DNA from: Paragordius varius
Taxonomy: Eukaryota > Nematomorpha
Direction of reading: 5' to 3'
Length of the DNA: 64,000 nucleotides
Assembly: GCA_964247055.1 (NCBI GenBank)
Contig: OZ176053.1
Coordinates: 6,448,001 to 6,512,000 of the forward strand
Part shown: positions 25,801 to 39,100 of the stretch, in pieces
How positions within the stretch are numbered: the stretch's first letter is position 1
How the letters are laid out: the number at the start of each line of letters is the position of its first letter
Position numbers and translations under genes: made by a program
The notes under the pieces: generated by a model
What the model was told of the DNA's origin: nothing
The model's database searches: none
What the model saw: the letters and a program-made list of their open reading frames with translations, nothing else

Positions 25801-28800
25801 TAACGATTATAACCCTTACGATTTATCAATTGCACCCAAAATTATAGCGAGGGGAAGCAGTATAAACCTTTCATGTGACATGTTAATTGGATCTCCTACT
25901 CCAGAATATACTTGGTTAAACATATGTCCTTAGAGTTGTAAAAATAAATAATTTTAAGTATTTTTAATGTTGATGGTTATTTTGGAAATATTTTTATTTA
26001 ATTCATATATGTATATTTATGTACATTGTAAGTTGTATTATATTTTTAATTATATTTTTGTTATAATCGCATTCTCAATAATTTCCAATACATACATATA
26101 ACTTTCCCTTTTATTCAAAAAATAGAAAAAAAAACTGACAACTTTTTTATTTTTACCTATTCATATCCAGGTATTTAACGCGATTCGAAGAACATATGCC
26201 AACCACTGGAAACCGGCGGAAAGATAGGAAAGAATATCAGCGTTTAATGCTTAACCCCTATCGATTTTTTATGTCATATGCCATGAGTCTTGCTATAGAC
26301 CCCTCTACAATTCTAACAACACCCCAAAAAACGGTTAAAATTACAGCTGATAATCGAAAGTATTATAATGATCATAATATTAATAATAATAATTATGACA
26401 ATGAACAAAAATATGTATCAAATCGATTACTGCAAATTCGGAAAGCGGAAATCGAAGATTCTGGCATTTACACTTGTTTAGCGCAAAATGAGAAGGGCTC
26501 AACCTATTTTAGCTATCGTATTATAGTTGCCCGTATATTTAATTTTTATTATAGCTTATAAGAGAATAGATAAATCATAAAATCGGATTTTTTTAAAATA
26601 AACTCCTTTTATTGTGTAAATGCTGGTTTTCCCTAAATTTTACGAGATAGCATTATAGTAAAGAGCAATATTGTTGGCCAAAACTTTGTATATGGAAAAA
26701 ATGATTTGCTTTTTTCCTTTTAGTTAATTTAATTTCTCTTTTTAACTCCCTGTATGGCAATATTCAATAAAAAATTTATCTTACAACAATTTTTAAAATT
26801 CAATTTTAGGTTCAACATCTATTGTAAGACATCCATTGTCCCTATCGGTTCGTCCTGAATCCCTTAAGCCTCGCTCGAAAAAGCTTTTTGAAACACACAA
26901 AAATATAACTTTGGAATGTCAGGCATCAGTGGAACCTGGTATTGAGATATCTTTCATTTGGTTACATAATGGGATTGATATTGATACTCAACAAAATTTT
27001 ATGAGTGGAAGTCAAAAAGAACAACAAAAAACTTGGTTGAAGAATGATTATCGTCCTTTAAGATTTGTTAAAGTAATAAGATCTATCGTAAATATAATAG
27101 ATTTATTAGCGTATTTTTATGGTAATATGCGTTTATAACGATTTATCAAATTTTAATGTTGATTTTTTTTCGAAAATAAATAATGTGTATGTATATTTCT
27201 GTTTATAACAAAATATTATTGTTAATCATCTCATGGTACAGTTTTACCGGCCTATTAAGATATAATATTTTTTGTTGCGCATATATTATTTCTACTTAGA
27301 CTAAACCACGAGGGAAAGATGATGTAAGCCAGTTAATTTTAGTGAATGTAGATTCGGATCACAGTGGCGTTTACATATGTATTGCGAAAACTGCTTATGA
27401 CGAAGTACACAGTGTGCCTGCTGAAGTTTTAGTTCCGGGTAATATTTATTGAGTCTGCTAAAATAAGCAGCTAATACTTTTTTGTCTTAAAATTTTTGTA
27501 CCCTTAATTTGTAAAGTCAAAACTCTTTTTTCTATTGACTAGTTTTGAAGTTGGTCCATTTTTACTATGAATGATAGTAAAATTGATTTTCTATTTATTC
27601 CTTATATTTTTAAATAGATTTAAAACTTTACGTGATGTTTATGTGGCAAAAAATCTTTTATATGTCGGTTTTTTTCCTACAATAAAAGTTTTTAGCATTA
27701 TCTTGTGGACAATGATAAAACTAGTATTTTTTTAGCATAAAAATACGATTTTTAATTGATAAATATGTTTATACGTATTTGTAATTAGGTCCCCCATCTG
27801 CTCCTTCAACGGTGAGTGTTAGCGATATCTCAACAAATTCAGCAACCCTTAAATGGGTTAATGGTGGAGATAATGGTTCACCCATAACGGAATATGTCAT
27901 ACAAGCCAGAACTAAATATCGAGATTGGTATACGCTAAGCAAGGGTATTTACATTTATATTAAGTTCTGCATGATTTCGGAGTCGAGTTCCGGTCAAAAA
28001 AGCATTTGTTTCTGTGATGGTTTTTAAAAATGATCTGTTAAACAACATTTTGACTTTTATTTTGGTATTTCAAATATTTTGATTGACAATGTATGTTTTA
28101 ATTTGTGTTATGAAAGTAAATGAGAGCATCTAAAACTAGCCATTTATTTTAAAATACTTGGACTTATTTTTATTATCAAGATATATTATTTTACAGATTT
28201 AATCATAAAAAGGTATTAAATTTGGTGATTAATATATATCGAACTGTAAAATATAAAATTTTAAAATTTAGTAATAGCAACTTCGGTAAAGATCATTGGT
28301 GGCCCGAATGTTGAATTTCATCGTGGAACATCAGGAACCCGTTATGCTCAAAGAATCCATAAATTTACATCTTCCAACAATTACAATCTATACAATCGCC
28401 ATTATTTCCAAAATGATAGGTTTTAAACATACTTTTTTGGTATTTGCTAGTATATTGTTTTTAATGATATTTTTTAAAGTGAACGATGGCACTGTTATAC
28501 TTTAAAAATGAAATTTTATCAGGACCTTTCGAATATATTGTGTATAAGGCAAGGTTTTTACTTTTGATATCCCCTTATAAAAAAACTCCCTGCATAATAT
28601 GCCATGACAAAAAAAAAATTTCAATTTTAATCCATTTTTACGCTTGTTTTGTTTTTGTTTTTCGTCGCGCAGGAAACATGAAAAAACGCATTCGATGGGA
28701 CATTTAGAGTCATCGCTTTTGTTACCTTACAATACGTATGAGTTTCGAATTGCGGCTCGTAATGAAATGGGTTGGGGTCCTTTTAGTGCATCCTCATCAA

Positions 28801-31800
28801 GTTATACGACAGAAGCCGACAAACCCAGAGTCATACCCCGTGGATTAAGGGGTGGAGGTGGTCTGACTGGTGATTTGGTCATAAAATGGGATGTAAGTAA
28901 AAAAATCGATTTTAAATGCTTGAAGCGTCGTTTTTAGATTTTAAATCTCATTCTCTATGGTTTTGGTATTACAAGATTATTAGTTATAAACAATAAATCT
29001 GATAATTAATTTAGTATCAATTCTCATGATGATATTTATAAATATTTGTCAAAAGTATAAAAATGTAATATTTGAATGGAATAATGGTAAAATTAATAAA
29101 ATGTTGATTATAATGAATGAAAAAAGGTAAATATAATATATATTATATTGTTTCCAGCCCTTACTACCCGACGAACATGGGGGCCCAGGTTTGGGTTATG
29201 AAGTTTCGTGGATTAAAAAAACGGATTGGGAACGGTCACGAGGTCAGGGTAAATGGGAACGCATTTTAGTACGGCAAGGTGAAACTTCCTACACTCAATC
29301 GTCTTATACGGCGCGGGTCGGCGCTGAAAACTATTACACGGAGTATATGGTTAAGATTAGGGCCATCAATATTGAGGGTAACGGACCTGAAAGTGGTGCT
29401 GTCACGATATGGTCAGCGGAAGATGGTATGGAATATCATTTTATTGTCCTTTTACCATATACTAAAATGGGGGATACCTGTTTTATTTTGCTTTATACGA
29501 TTTTGAAATTCGGAAATAAATTAAAGGAATTATGCTGGGAGATTATTGATTTAGATATTATAGTTATATTATATCTCATATATTTGAATATTATTTACGT
29601 TTTAATGGCTTTGAATTTTGTTTTTAATTTGTAATTACAAGGTTTTGTTTACTCAAACAGCTAGAGATATAACTGACCTAACATCATTAATACTATAATT
29701 TACATCTACCTATTTATTGCAATTATATTCAAAAATTCAAATTGGTTGATTTATCATAGTCAAACTAAACAATGATATTTATTTAAGTACATAAATAATT
29801 AATTTAACATTTTTTATTTTCAGTTCCAACAAAAGAACCCACCCTGGTTCAAGCATTTCCCTTCAATTCGACTGGTATAACTGTGAGATGGAGAAGTATA
29901 AGTCCCAATATTGCTGATAGAGATGTTATAAGAGGGAAACTTTTGGGCTATAAAATACAATATGGACTTTTGCAAGAAAATATCGGTAGCTATTATTTTG
30001 TCGTAATTATCTCAAAATTTTATAATTATTTGATGTAATTTTGTAATAAATTTGACTAAAGATGCGTTAAATATTATTTACTACAATTAAATTTGAAATT
30101 TATATTTTTGATATAGTTTTCCAAAATTAAAAACTTATATTTAAATTTTAAACATTATAATTGTATCTTAATCAAATTTATTAATAAAAGATTTTTTGCC
30201 GTTTTTATTAACGTTTGGTTGTGTTTTTTAATTATTATAGTCTTAACATTTCTAAAATGAATTATAATTTTTTTATATTCATTTTTAATTCAGATTGTAA
30301 CAAATTTATTTCGAAAATGTTTTTTGATTGTTTTCTTATATTAACTTTTGCTTCTTTTTTCAACTAAGTTCATTAAAAATTTAATCAGTTAATAATTTTA
30401 TTATGATCCTCCTATATTACCAGGATCATTCATACTTTTATTCATTTTTTAATTTATTTATTTTTATTTTAATGGCTGCAGATATATTTCTCCAATTTTT
30501 AACTGTGTCTTCTGACGTTGCCTTTAGTGCAAATTTGAAATCAATAAATAAACCTCCTTTATTTTTACCTTATTTTACAGCAATTTTTACATCGTTAATA
30601 TATTTGTATATTGCATTTAACCCAAAGGTGTAAACGATTATTCCATCCTTTCGACTGGGAAAATTGAAGATATTTCGAGTTATATCGGTAATGATAGACG
30701 GACACGTATTGTCTATGGTGCTCCTCGAGAAGAAGGTATCGTAATAGGTCTCATGCCAAACAGTAAATATTGGTTGAAAGTTATGGCTTTCAATAGTGCT
30801 GGGAATGGACCCCTATCTGATCCAGTTTTCATGAACACCTTTAAGGAAGGTGATTAATTGATTCATTTTTGGCCTTATAAAATAATTGTACACGAACCCC
30901 TTATATATAGTTAACCCGATTGTGGCATATATTTATGGCTTATTATCCGCTCCATGACTCCCTTTATCACAAAAATGTACAAAATGAAAACGTTTATGAT
31001 TAAAATTTATTTGTTATACAATAATATTTTACACAATTTTATGAAAAATATTAAAAAATGGTTAATTTTTAATTTTTGGTTCATTATGAGGGTTTTGCTT
31101 CCGCAAACCAGTAAGTTTGTTGATTGTTTTTGACTTAAAGCGAATACAGCGTTAAGTTAGGGCTGCCTTTAAAATCAGAAAAGTACATGATGATCAGCAT
31201 GATCCAATTAGTTTATATGGTTTTTATTGAAAAAGCTCATTATAAGGGTGTCCACTATTGAAGTTTTGTTACAAAAATGATCGTTTTTAATTATGGCTTT
31301 GTTTCCATCCTCGCCTTAATTTAGCCCCATTGATGCAACCTATGGATGTTTACGCAAGAGGACCCAATTATGAAGGTGCGATTAGGATTACATGGTCTGG
31401 TATACATACATCCCATATGGAAGAGCCATTGGAGGGATATAAGGTTTTTAAAATGTTTTATTATATTCATTTTTTTATTTATTAATATGAAATAAACTAT
31501 TTTGAAAAACTTGTATTTACAAACCCTTATATATTTTAGGTACGTATATGGGAAGGGCGTGAAGACATTAGTGAACCTATTGACATACCGATTGGATTGA
31601 TTGAATATTACGAATTATTTCATTTGCCTGAACACAAAATCTATAAGATACGTGTACTAGGATACAGTCGCGGTGGGGATGGAAAAATGAGTGAAGCGCT
31701 TGAAATATGCTTAAGTAAATAAAAACTTTAATAACAACCCCACATGCAAATTTATTATTATTTTAAAAGTTTTACAAAATTTCTAAAGAATATATTGCGT

Positions 31801-32270
31801 CAAGACGTTTTAATCCGGTGTTTTATAAGAGCTAACATATCTTAACATTAAAAAACACATTTTAAAACTGTCATCCCTTTACGCGAATTTAACCTAAAAG
31901 AATTAATATTTAACCCCAATTTTATAAATAGTAATAAACTACCTCTAATAACCTGCCTAGTTATGTTAATATATTTTTTACCACCCTAAAATTTATAAAA
32001 TACATTAATGTCATGTCAGAAAAATCATTTATTTAGCATTCATTAATCGATTGATGTACTATTATATAATAAACCTATATGTATATAGAATGTAATGAGG
32101 AACAAAAACAAAACTATATTGAACGTATGAGTCAAGAATACCTGAAAAAATTGGAACTGCAAGCATCATTATTACGTCGATCGAATGGCGCCCCTCAAGC
32201 ATTGTTTAACAATAAAATTTTAATCGTGATTATATTTGTGATATCAGGGATAATACTAATAATTTTATGA
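19866..32270 (+). CDS. Cont: Contactin, GPI-anchored cell-adhesion protein (C-type lectin, Ig and FN3 domains)
   Basis: In Drosophila, contactin is a septate-junction and neural adhesion protein. The tentative first exon is 19866-19907; others are 19993-20215, 20241-20638, 21458-21566, 21911-22198, 22546-22673, 23025-23117, 23184-23281, 23449-23566, 23683-23791, 24361-24545, 25018-25267, 25484-25620, 25755-~25925, 26171-26532, 26810-27072, 27300-27438, 27789-27944, 28272-28419, 28673-28892, 29158-29425, 29824-29985, 30628-30849, 31325-31443, 31540-31714 and 32089-32270. Phases agree everywhere except at 25925/26171. About 1,590 residues are encoded. Order: a C-type lectin domain (CPKNW...WLTSG...FICE), six Ig domains (repeated DxGxYxC, for example YHCAATNKFG and YQCEASNGHG), four FN3 domains and a hydrophobic tail suited to GPI attachment. 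The order and FGYI-DF, FPAIFP and VAYA-D-PIPRYNWTRAG match the fly protein from memory. The signal peptide exon is missing. Confidence 0.94.
20216..20240 (+). other. Ultra-short intron (25 nt) in the contactin lectin domain
   Basis: The donor is GTAATA and the acceptor ACATAG. Splicing joins WLTSGIKIRDQ to SWIWTSDHLP, the core of a C-type lectin fold (xTSG...WxWxxxxP). Read-through gives an immediate TAA, and 25 is not a multiple of three. Confidence 0.8.
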
Positions 32271-34029
32271 TGACATTTTTTATCATAAACACATTCCATT
32301 ATTTTTTAATAATATATTAATTTTTTTATTTTTATCACATCTCAACAAACGCATTTTGTTTATACTCTAGGACGGACATTCCATATATTAAATTATTGTA
32401 TTCTATGTACATTATGCATTTTTCATGATCAACTAGCATTTTATCTTTTTTATTTGCCGCTCTTATTTTGTACATTATATGTGAGATTAATTGTCATGTA
32501 AAAAATATATATTTTTAAATATTGTTATATTTTCCAATTTTTATTTGTAAATAAACCTTTTAAAAGGAAAAAATTTAATGCTTTGGTCATTTTGAGGAGC
32601 CACATGTAAGTCAACCTTCTTACTGCAGTAGAATTTTTTAGATCAATTTAATAGTATTCAAATATCTAATGGGCATTAATAAATTTCCGAGAAGGTATTA
32701 AACCATTCAATTTAAATGCGTTAACAGTGTTTAGCCCTAGATGAAAACAAGCAAATATCGACATTAATATTGAAAACTTTTTGAAAATGACCCATTCAAA
32801 TTCAATAATGACCTCGTAGATTGTTTATGTTTTCAACGACCGAGCCTTTTTTGAATGAGCTTCTAAGTTAACTCTGTAAAAACGGCATAAGTAGGATAAA
32901 AGTTATAACTGATTGCTACAAAGATATTGGTTCAATTGAGTATGAAAAAAACCATTATGTTAGTAAATATCATTTAGATATAAGTAAAAATGTAATCAAT
33001 ATATTTGTTATTTATAACTTCCAAAAACGTCTAAACTTATTTAGTTTAGACCATTTATTTCCTTATTTTTTGCGCTAAGTGCAATAGATTATATTTATTT
33101 GGTTAATGGGTTAGCTGCACGAAGAAGGATATGCCTTAAGCAAATATGCCATCCATTCATTAATTTATTATTTTTAGATGGGAAACGCAAAAATGTGAAG
33201 CAATACTATGCTGAAAGTTCACATCAAAACAATCCTACCCTTACTTTGAAAATCAAATTTAGCAGTATAAGTTGATGCGTATTAAATATATTTTGAAACA
33301 GAAAATTGCATTTATTTAAGATATTATAAAAATGCGTTTTCCAAATTTGGATGTCGCTAAAAATTATAACTCTCAGAATTTTGAAAACTTTGTGACCAAC
33401 AAATATTACATATAAGAAATTATAATAGGCATTTGTAATTAGATTTAGTGGCAACGTTCATAAATTCAAAATGTGATCCAATGTTTTGGAATTAAATGGC
33501 GTTGATAATATAAAATGTTATAATTTTTTGCCTATTTTAATACTTTTAAATATGGATCCGCAAAATATTGCTTTTTTAATGCAAGGTATGCTTTTTTTCT
33601 AATTTATGTACTTACATTTCTTAAAAAATTATCGTGCATTCATAATTTTTTCTACTTATTTCTACAACTCACCTATATGAATCTTATAAGGGGTATACTT
33701 GAATTGACAAGATTCTGACAAAAGTATTTATTTAGCATAATGTGCCCTAATTTGATTTTTAATCACAAAAATAGTAGTTATAACCTTAAATGCTCTTTAT
33801 CTTCAGACTAAAGGCATCATAATATTTTTGGACATTTTCCTGCATGATTAGTTTATCAATTTGTCCATTGTGTTATATTAGAAAAAAGAGTTATTTTACA
33901 TACATGAAGCTAATTTAAAAGGCCTAAGTGCAGAGTAACAAATCAATCTCAACTCCCTAACTTAAAATTAAGGATGATGAAGGAAAGATCTTGAAGTGAA
34001 ATAAAAATTAAAAAAAGACGGGAAAGTTA
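32271..34029. other. Intergenic DNA downstream of contactin
   Basis: The contactin 3'UTR is expected at the left. The remainder is AT-rich, with no gene or repeat that I recognise before the LINE fragment. Confidence 0.4.
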
Positions 34030-35070
34030 CACTAAACAGCTATATAGTGCGCGCCCAGGGCAAACGATAGACAAATATATGGGAATGTGGAGGATGATTT
34101 ATGTATATTGGAAGCAGAGGTGGTAAATGCTTTAAAATCGATACCAATAAGGAAAGCCTCTAGAATAGATAATATTCCCTTGGAATTAATAAAAGATACA
34201 CCGATATCAGTTATATATACATAGATTGTGTCAGGAAGGATGGGAGTCAGTTATTTGGCCAAAAGACTGGCAAACTTCACTGTTTATCCCAGTATTTAAA
34301 AAGGGAAAAAATCAAATTGTGAAAACTATAGTAACATAGTTACATTAGTCGTGCAAGCAAAATTTTACTAAAAATTATCCTTAACAGATTACATCATGTG
34401 ATAGCCAGAGAGATTTCAGATGTTCAAGCAGGATTTATGAAAGGGCGTAGCACGAGAGATCACCTCTCTAATGTTAGACGCATAATTAAAACATGCAATG
34501 ATTAAAGATTAATTATATGTTGTATAGATTATACACAGGCGGTTGATTCGATTAACCATGCACATTTATGGCAAAGTTTGGAAGCAATGGGAGTTACAAC
34601 AAAACTTATAACCTTGATGAAAATTTTTTATGAAAACCAAAAGCCATAATACAAACCCAGGTGGACAGAACCAAGGAATTTTTAATACAAAAAGGTGTTG
34701 AACAAGGATGTTGCCTCACCATACTTGTTTAATATATGTATAGAAATTATGAGAAAAGTAGATGAAGGTACTGAAAGCCTAAGGATAGGGGTAGAGGATT
34801 AACAATCTAAGATTCGCAGACACGACGCTAATATCAGATAATGGAGGAAGTTTAAATAATATGATAAGATTTGGAAGTGAAGAAAGTGAAAAATATGGAT
34901 TGAACCTCAATCCGAAGAAAACGAAAGCTATGAGTTCATTAAAAAACAAACCTAATATAACCATAGACGATACCCCAGTAGAAGTAGTAAATAAAATCCT
35001 ATTTTTAGGCTCTCTAATAGATATCAATAAATCATTCAACAAATTAAATATGTCTGCAAAACGTCCCTAA
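34030..35070 (+). mobile_element. LINE reverse transcriptase fragment, RTE-like
   Basis: Readable blocks in order are EVVNALKSIPIRKASRIDNI, DVQAGFMKGRSTRDHLSNV, CCIDYTQAVDSINHAHLW, IQKGVEQGCCL, LRFADTTLISDN and EKYGLNLNPKKTKAMS. These are the palm motifs of a non-LTR reverse transcriptase of the RTE/craniofacial-like type. The usual FADD or YADD catalytic box reads FADT, and several frame changes and stops are present, so the copy is dead. Endonuclease and 3' tail are not visible. It is a different lineage from the element at 7784, which has a zinc-finger insert. Confidence 0.8.
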
Positions 35071-36108
35071 TATTAATTTACGCATGCAATAAAATAGGAG
35101 ATGCACATCAAAAAGTTTTTAACTCATCTTTTATGATATTTTTTAAATTTTTCCCTTGTGATATACCTTTAAGGGCCAATTAAATGTTTATAGTATAGTG
35201 GTTGTAGTTGACTAGTATATTGTTTTAAGACCGCTCTCAAAAATTACCAATCAAAATTTTTCGATTTATAATATACAGCCAAATTTAAAGTCATTCACTA
35301 TTTTCGTTGCATTATGTCATATGTTAATTAGTTTCCAAGCATTATTCGATATATTTTAAGGAAAAATAAGTATACCTTAACATTTATACCAACCATAAAA
35401 TCAAATTTATTTCAGTTACCATATTTTATTACTAAACGAAGTTTAAAAGGTGTGATATAAAAGAATTAAATAATATTAATCCTTTAATATGTGTAATTTA
35501 ATGTATATATTTTCATCGAAGTCTAATCGAATAACGATTAAATACCATAATCAATGATCCATAAATGTTTGTAGCTAATTATTTCTACTGAGTTAAAAGG
35601 CATTTTGCCGAGATTTATTAATGTATAAATAAATACATGAAACTATTCTTGAAATTTTTTATTTTAAGTTGCCTGCTTATTTTAGCATATAATTATCATT
35701 ACTTAGGTATTTTACTCCACTAATATAGTATAAATAATAAGTCAAAGACCTCTTGAATATCTCTGTTTTTCGCCTCACAAAATACGTAATGTGATGAGTA
35801 TGATTATATATCTACAATACCTAAATATATTATTATCATGTGTGCGCCCCTACAGTCTATATATTCTAAAAGGTATCTTTTTTGTCCATATTAAGTGTTG
35901 ACATATCCTGCCAGCCACGTTAAACTGTATTACTAGATATGTCTTAATTTTCCACATGGTATGATGCAAACGGCTCCGTAAATTTAAAAAAAATTGAATT
36001 TTATTACATAGTTTCAGGTAAGTTTTCATTTTAATGACATACCTAATTTGTGGGAAATTATGTGTATCCATTATTTTAATTGATAATAATGCAATATGAA
36101 CCAATATT
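35071..36108. other. Intergenic DNA upstream of the CHGN-type gene
   Basis: AT-rich DNA; no gene or element recognised. It should contain the promoter of the plus-strand gene that follows. Confidence 0.4.
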
Positions 36109-39100
36109 ATGATATATTTATGGAAAAATCGGAAAACCATATTATACGCACGAGATATCAAAAGTTATCTATATCGATATTTAATCAAATTTAAAAATAA
36201 ATTTACATGTTATCCGATCCTTGTGATAATTTGCGGTATACTACTAGCAAATTATACGCCAATATCACAAATTTGTCAATTAGAAACACCTGAATCGATT
36301 TCACCCAATTCTGCCGCAAATACATATTATAATAAGAAGGAGTTTTATAAAAAATATATTCCGGATTTTACATTTTCACCTAACTGCGATTGTAAATTAA
36401 CATGTTATCAATGCAATTTAACTATTAATTCACAAAACTTGATACCAATCGATATAAATATACCTCAGTGGATACCTCACGATCAATTTGATGTCATAAA
36501 TTACGATTATATCGATTCAGATTTTCGTGTCTATACTTCCCCTGACTACAAACATCCAAAGTATGGTTGCGAAATACCAACCTATCAAGAACATTATATA
36601 TCCTCAGTTAATTGTAGGTCCATTGTTTTGTCACCCATTAATTATCTCATTAGGTATGGGATTGATCTTTTAAACAAATATATCCCATCTGAAAATATGT
36701 GGAGTAAAGAAGCATGGGTACACCATGGCTTGATAAACGGATATCGTAGGTGGGAACCACAGCGTGGCACGGAATATATACTCAATGTTCAAGTGTACAA
36801 ACCTTGGAACGCAAGTAATATTCGATCTGTCCGTTTTCATTTTCTTCAAACGCATCAAAGTATGGATATAAAACGTGAGCATTTAACAGATTTGGAATTG
36901 CCATACAAAAATATATCAATCAACTTTGTCGCTAGTCTATGGCCCTATAAACCATTCCTTAACATTCAAGAGTACATTGATTCTATTCTAGCTATACCAT
37001 TTCACAAAACATCCCGGGTAAAAATAACACTATTATTAATAAAATCGATGTTTGGGCCAAAATCTCTCAATATGGTGAAAGAAAAAATTGAATCTTATGA
37101 AAAATTAAAAAAGTATAAAAATACTCATAAGTTTGAAGTTGTAGTTAGAACGGATAACATAACACCTAAACAATTGTTTCCGAAATATTTGACAACCCTA
37201 TCTCTTACCGCCAATAAAAATGTCTTATACATTATCACTGAAAGTTTTCAACGTTTATTGTCGTCTTTTGTTGAGAGATGTTATCTTAATTGGAAGTATG
37301 AACAAAACCTTTACGTACCATTGCCCTTTACTTATTTTGATACAGACATAATCCAAAAATATAGTTCTAGTCCAGATTATTTCAATATCAAAGATATGAA
37401 CAAATATACGGGTATGATTTCATCATACATAAAAATTGAAATTATACGGACAAAACCTAAAAATATAAAGACAAATAGTTTTTTTCTAAAAGACAACCAT
37501 ACTTTTTTAAACTTCATTTTTAAGAAGTTAACTCATTGTTTTAAATGGCAAAATCTGACATTGAGATTTTTACTAACACAATCAATTCTTTAATTTACAA
37601 TTGTAACCAAATAGCTTATGTGAAAAAATTAAGGTTTTAAAAAGTATGGTTGTCTTTTAGATAAAACTATTTGTCTTTATATTTTTACCTTTTGTTCGGG
37701 TTTTTACTGCATAATCAAAAATATATCATACATATAAATAATAGATATTAGGGATTAGACCAGGAGTTAAAAATGGGAATATTTTCCAAATAAAACTATG
37801 ATTGCAACTGGTTTTATTCTAGGTTCACAGATTTCCATCACCTTTCTATCTTAAGTCCTTAGGAAAGATTTAAAAAAAGCTCCACGAGTTTTATTTTTTG
37901 TAATATACTGCGGATGTTGTCATTAAGCAAAACCCATATTATAAAGTTCCAAAATAATTTTTTGATTCATCCTACTTTAATGCAAAATTCATTAATTTTG
38001 TTTAATTTTTAAAACCGCGGAGTGGTCCAGTAATCTAATTTAAATTTTATCTTTGCCGCTAACTTCTCCATCGATTCCGCGCAAACAAATATTCACCGTT
38101 TTATTTTTAAAACCTTTGTTAAAACATTTCCGATTATTCGGAATTAATCGTTACCTATAATAAGATTATTTTGACAGAATAGTTATCATGATATAATAAT
38201 AGTTTATTTGTTATGATAGGGAAATGGACCTCAAATTTAACAACCATGTGTGGATCGATACAAGATATTACTGCTTATATCAATCAAGCTAAATTTTCCC
38301 AACCCTTTAATGTATTTCTTTTTGCCTTTTTTTAATAAATTCATTACATTTCGATAAGTGTCTAAATAGGCCAAAATAATTTGATAGTTTCAATATTATT
38401 TACAGTTAATTATAATATGAATTTATCTCATGTTAATTTTCTTTTATGATATGCACAAATAAAATAATTTCATTTAAAATTTCGATTTTCAGTATGCATA
38501 TTAATTTTGGTCAATTCACATCATTTTGGCCAGTTGGCAATACAGTAGCATATGGGTAAAAGAACAAATGGCAGAGGCGTAGCTTGCATTTCTCGCGCCC
38601 GGTGCATGAATCCGTGATGGCGTCCCCCTCCTCCACAATGCAACCTTTTGCATTTTATAATCAAATTTAAACGGTAGTCATAAATGGGTGTTTTTTTTAT
38701 GTATAATTTAAAATAAAAACATTTTTTTGAAATAAAATTAAAAATTTCAAATCCGGCGCGTTAGGCCCTCCCCTTGCTACGCCTCTAACAAATGGTCGAA
38801 TTGCAATTTCTTATCTTACAACATCAAATTTGATTTAAGATGGACAAAATTTGCTTAACATCATACACTACTGTATTACCAATAGCCAACAATAATATGA
38901 ATCGACCAACGTCAATGCATACTGTATACTATCTTGAACTAAGATATAGAAAAATACAAACTATTGCTTTTGCTTAAGATCTTAAAATAACCAATTTTTC
39001 CTAATGCATTTACGATTTTTGTTTAGGACTTCATGACTGTTGTACCTTTTTTATAGGCAAACACATATTAAGGTTTATCATCCTAGAGGTCTAAACTAGT

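Noticed and set aside
29279-29506. Second open frame within the contactin FN3 exon
   Set aside because: It overlaps the exon in another frame; the contactin frame has the conserved FN3 residues and correct splice phases.
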